From NCBI RefSeq assembly GCF_023856365.1, contig NC_064555.1, positions 16,378,254 through 16,442,253 of the forward strand: a stretch of 64,000 nucleotides of DNA, read 5' to 3'. This document shows positions 38,301-43,800 of this stretch, piece after piece (the stretch's first letter is position 1; the number at the start of each line of letters is the position of its first letter). This DNA is from Brienomyrus brachyistius. Taxonomy: Eukaryota > Chordata > Actinopteri > Osteoglossiformes > Mormyridae. Under the pieces are notes generated by a model. It had not been told where the DNA came from. It made no database searches and was given only the letters and a program-made list of their open reading frames with translations. The position numbers and the translations under genes are program-made.

Positions 38301-40801
38301 ATGATGTTTATATCCAGAGAAACTTCAGTTGCAGATACTTTTGGTGAAACTGACCCTTACAGTTTTCCCATTGATATAGCAGGATGTTAATGGTGATTTT
38401 GTAGCTTCCTTTTCTCCAAGTTCGCCTCAGTATTTTTTTTTTATATATGAATCTTTGCTTTCTGTTATTATTATGAAAATCCCTGGTTCCACTTAACATT
38501 TTTGTATCATCATATGGACCTTTGCTTTATCTCATATGGATAAAAATCCTCATCCTCCAGGATATTTTTGTTATAATTGCAGATGTGTGCAGTTATTCAG
38601 ATGTAAGGAATCTGAGATTCACGCTGGGTAGAGCCGGGGTCCCCAGTGACCTGGGGTCAGAAGGACCGGCTCTGCCTTCACTTCTTTTCCGTTGGAATCT
38701 GCAATCGCGTAGAGTCATGGGCTCCTTCTGCTGCATACGATTAACACTTACTGCATGGAAATCCCTGTGAGGCCTCGCGGGTCTGTGCCCCTCTGATAGC
38801 ACTTGGCTCTCGGACACTGTTTCTCTCTCTCAGCCTGATGGCAGTTTACTCCTCAGGGCAAAGATTAGCCAGCTTTGGGCGGAGCAATTAAACATTACGT
38901 GCGATGCATCCGTTTCCCTTGTGTGTACGGGGGAAGGGGAGGGATTGGTCCTGGACGTCTGCCTGAAGGCCCGCCCACTCCTGAGCTCTTTAGAGTCAGT
39001 GATCCAGAATCCCGTAGGCTTTTTTTTTCCCGGGGTCCCACCCACTCCGCCACCCTACCCTTGGAGTCTTTGCCGACTCATCATGATGCGTTCACTCTGC
39101 CAGTGGGCTGGAGGCAGAGGGCTTGCTTTCCAGAGTGGAGGTGCCAGAACTTCGAAAGAACGCTGTCCTCTAAGATGCTGAGGTCTTTCCTCACACAGTG
39201 TTGGCCTTTACTGCCGGCAGGTGCACGCTTCGGAAAAAAAGCACGATCTATCTCGGGTCACGCATCTCGTTCTCTCACTCTTTTCCCTCTCAGGCTTTCT
39301 CTCTCCTCGCTCTCTCACTTTCTCCGTTGCTCTTGCCCAGTACTCAGCATCAATATCTAAGTAAAACAAGCCTGGTTTCCTGGCTGGGTTTCCCAGTTCT
39401 TATTTTTGTTCCGCTTTACCTTCCTTGCATCGACGCATGAGAGGTCAGTGGGACCTTTAGCCGAGGGGTTTGCATCATTCGACCTAAACTGATGTGAACC
39501 AACAGCAACTTCCGCTTTTTGCGGTGTCTGCCATATGCCGGTTCTTTGCCAAACAAAGGGAGCTTTATTCAGATCATTGCTCCACAGCGTGTCTGATTGC
39601 TACTGTGGCTGCTAAGTATTTACAGGACTCAGGGAAGAGGGCGTCATTTCAGCCTACTTAGTCTTTTTGTCTTGTTAATTAGGAGACAATGGGAGCCATC
39701 GCTCAGTCTCCCTAGGACCGTCGCTGTCCTGCGGCTGCATGACCTGGCTCCGGCCAGTTGCCATCATTCTGATTCATCCCTTCTTTATTCCCCTTTTTTT
39801 CAGGAGTCCCCTCGTCATCAATTCCAAGATCCTGACCGTGACGGTCCGGCCACTCCCCAAGCCCACCGAGCCCATGGTGGTGGTCGAGCTGTCACCGCTG
39901 CTCAACGTAAGTCTTCCGTCACGCAACACAGATCAAACGTCTGTGTTTCATTCCACGCACTGCATTGAGTAACAGTTGCAATCATAGTTTGTTCCTGTGC
40001 TGGTTCCTGAAGCTCTGATGTAATAAAAGAAGCCTGAGTCATGCACAGCTACAGCTGCCCACACAGTAACTCCTCCTAAGCCCCATGTTCTTCATGCCCT
40101 AAGGGCTACGCGATCAAACAGAAGTCCAAGAAACATGAGCTTCTTACCTTCTCAATATTTAAAAAATTAGATTGGTAACTTTACAACAGTGTTTGCTGGA
40201 TCTATGATAGGTCTAATATCAGGGAACGTGGGTATTCCCCGTCAGTGTGCCAGAAAACCAAAATTCAATATTTTCCATCCTCTGCCGGACAAGGTGTCCC
40301 TTCGGGTGGAAAACCATGACAGAGCGACCATAAGTCCTGGGTAGGCTGATGCGTGTGCAGTGCAGCTCTCAACGCTGGACTCGTCTAATGTTGCTCAAAT
40401 ATCGTACCGTAGAGTACTTTGGCTGTCTACAGCTCTAACTAAAAGTAGGCTAACTCATCCCAGATCAATGCTAGTGGTAATTTGATGAATGAGGCTTTTA
40501 AAAACATAGTGGGTGGGACTGCTGTGAGTGGTCAGGCATTGACATCTTTTATCCACATCCTATTGGTTGGTTAACCATTTGACAAATGAGGCTTTTAAAA
40601 CACAGAGTGTGTGGCACTGCTGTGATTGGCCAGTCACTGACTAGTTTTATTCGCATCCTATAGGATGGCTGACCATTTGACAAATGAGGCTTTTAAAAGG
40701 CAAAGTGGTTAGGGCCGATGTGATTGGCGAGTCCCTGACTAGTTTTATCCACATCCTATTGGTTGGCTGACGATTTGACAAATAAGGCTTTTAAAATAAG
40801 T

Positions 40802-40865
<64 letters not shown>

Positions 40866-43800
40866 TTGATTGGCTAGTAACTGACTATTTCACAAGCGAG
40901 GCTAATTTTATCCACGCCCTATGGGCTGCCCCCCCGTCCCTTATAATATGACACGATCCTGTACTGGAATATGCTGCATCTTGTATTATGGTTGCAACCC
41001 TACCTGTGGGTCGGTTGTTCATTAAATTAGCCGGGCAGTAGCTGATGGCACACAGTAATCCCATCCATCTTGAGTTTTCAAGACCTGATTTGTTCCATCA
41101 CTAATTTGGCTCCCGATCAAACGGATCCGCTTTGGGCCAAGGTAACGTCCCATGTCAGCACGTGCTGGTGTCCATTGAAACAAATTCAGACCAACCAGGG
41201 TAAACCAGTGTGCTGGTTGGGGGGGTTGGTACCCAAGGATCAGTACAACATTCCGCCATTGGTGGTCACTGGCAATCTGGTATCGCATGGTGGGCATCCA
41301 GCCACACGCTGCAGAGGGGTCATGCATTGTAGGCTGCATCCACTGTTGTGACACTTGCCTAGACGGTCGTTGTCAAACTCTGGGTTCAACTTCAGTTAGA
41401 AAAAAAATTTAGTCACATTAGTCACAGTCTTGTAGTGCGGTCCCAAACAAAATTTACTTCAACTATTAGTGTGATCTATCGCTGGTGTGAAGATGAGTTA
41501 GCACACGGCATTGCACTAGGACTAGACCAGCGACTGGGGGGTGTAGCAGGCAGTGATGTTTAGGGCATAGAAAAACTGGGCAGTGGGTTGGGGCGGGGCA
41601 TGATTCGAGTTGATTATGGAATGGAAATTAATATCATACACCCCCCTGCCCCCCCCAGCTCAACAAAATCCCCCTGCTCCCCCAGCTTGGCAAATTTTAC
41701 CTCTGGCATCTCCTCCCCAATAAATTTTACCGCGGCACCCCCCTCGGATGCCTCTTAGCGGTGCCCACTGTATGGGATGTATTTACACATGCTGTAGACA
41801 CACATGGCTCCCGAGCTGCGCGGTGGAGTGGGCTTGAGGATAATTGCAAAGCGGCAGCTGGGATATGATGACCTTGGCCACCAAAGCGGCGCCCGGCGCC
41901 ACGGTAACAGATGTTTGGGGGGCCACCGCACACTCTGTGCAGACAGCTGGTTAGGGTCCACCTGGGCCAGAATGGACCGGGGTACAGAGCAGCCATCAGC
42001 CCCCGCCATGCACCTGAGGAATTCGTGTTGGGGGCACATAGATGTGTTACCTTTCGGCTGCCTGTTTTTTTCCCTGATGTATTACTCAGGGTTTATTTTG
42101 TTCCTATGTTGGGTTTTTTGTAATCGTTTCATAGCCATTGACTCCTGGCAGGACTTTGGCCGCAGTATGTACTGCACACTTGCTAAAATCTTTCCTGAGA
42201 CGTTTCGTCTGGCACTTTAAAAAAAAGCAACTTTAGGAATGGCTACTGACTCGCTACATATTAATGAATCATCACCACGCCTCTGACCTCTGACCTTTCC
42301 CTGGTCATGTGATGTGTCGGTGCCACTTCTACTTCCCGAAAACCCTTCCTGGCAAAAAAAAAAAGAAGCGACTCTCTCTTAGATAAAGATGCCTCTCATT
42401 GGCTGTTTATTTTTTTTTTAAATATTTCATCGCTTATTAACTTGGTTGGAACAAGCTAATAAGATTGACGCCGGCAGTGTGTCAACTGGGAGACGATGTC
42501 ACCCGAAAAAGTGATGCGGGAGGATTGGCGGGACTGGGCCATATGGCGGTTTGGCAGATGGCTGAACGCAGACAGACACGTCGATGTAAAGAGGGCCGCC
42601 ACGAGGCGAGCATCGCCGTATGTAGACGGCAGCACATTACCCTCCCCTCCCCCGTCTGACAGCTTCTCCTCATGCCTCACATGACACTAGCTGGTACAGC
42701 GCTTCTTAATGACATATACAAGTAATTTGAAGTTTGCCGCATCAACCCTCAGGAATGGACTTGCATATTATACATGTTGATGATATATGATATGTAATAT
42801 AAAATGGATAGATAAGAGCGTTTAGGGATGTCCTCTGCCCTCGCTGGGCTGCGCTTGCTTGTTATTTACAGCTCTCCCGAAGGAGCATTCAGCACCTCCT
42901 TCTGCTCTCCCGTCTCTCTCCTCCCTCCTCTATCAGGCAGACAGGCCAGAGTCAGTATGGAAGACCTCCATAAATCACATGCAGCGTAGCCTGGCCGTTT
43001 GACTGCCTGAATGTGTGTGTGTGTGAGCCCCTGCCAAAGGGACAGTCAATACGACCGAGTGTATGGATCCGTGTGCGTGCGCATATAGTGAGTGTGTATT
43101 GCGGAACGATACATCGGCAAGGCTGTTAACTGTAGAAATCGGCCAGATACGAGTCACATGACCACATGGCTAGATTTACGAGGTTGTGATTCTTTGGTTC
43201 TCCACTCTACAGCAAAATTTCAGCTTGGCTTTCCCAGATTAGGGGGTCCTGTTTTATTTGGCAACTCACCGGTCCCCAATTTTGTGGAAAGGAGCTGAAA
43301 GACACCGTCGGCTCAATCTGGCACCTGAAGTCACAATGCATGCTAAGTCCCGAGGCCGGTCGATGGGCTAATCGGCGGCGAGTCGGAGTCAACAGCGCGC
43401 TGTGCGAGGCAGCGATAGCGGCGGCTGGCTGTACACGCCGGCTCCGGCCCCCAAGCCGCCATGAGCCGGCACGGAATCAGAAGCGGGTCGTGGACATGGA
43501 TTTGTAGCGGGACGCGGCCCGGAGCGTGGGCGAGTGAGTGCATGGGGTCCTCGCTGGCAGATGGAGAGGTCTCTCCAGCACGGTGCCCCCTTCCTTTGAC
43601 TCATTGCATCGCTCACACCTGTGTCGTAAACAGACAGGATGGTGCAGATTTCCGTGGTTGGGGTTGAGGCATATCAGGATTTTGTGGAACTAGTTTGGTT
43701 TCAAAGTGAAGAGTTCAGGTCTGAGGAGAGACCCTGGCACGATGACAAATGGCAGCCCTTCATTTCCTTTGCCTTTTAGTTCTTTTTTCTTTTTCTCTCA

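Noticed and set aside
38875..39360. 161-codon open frame
   Set aside because: No homology recognised, overlaps other frames, lies between two GAIN exons; likely chance.
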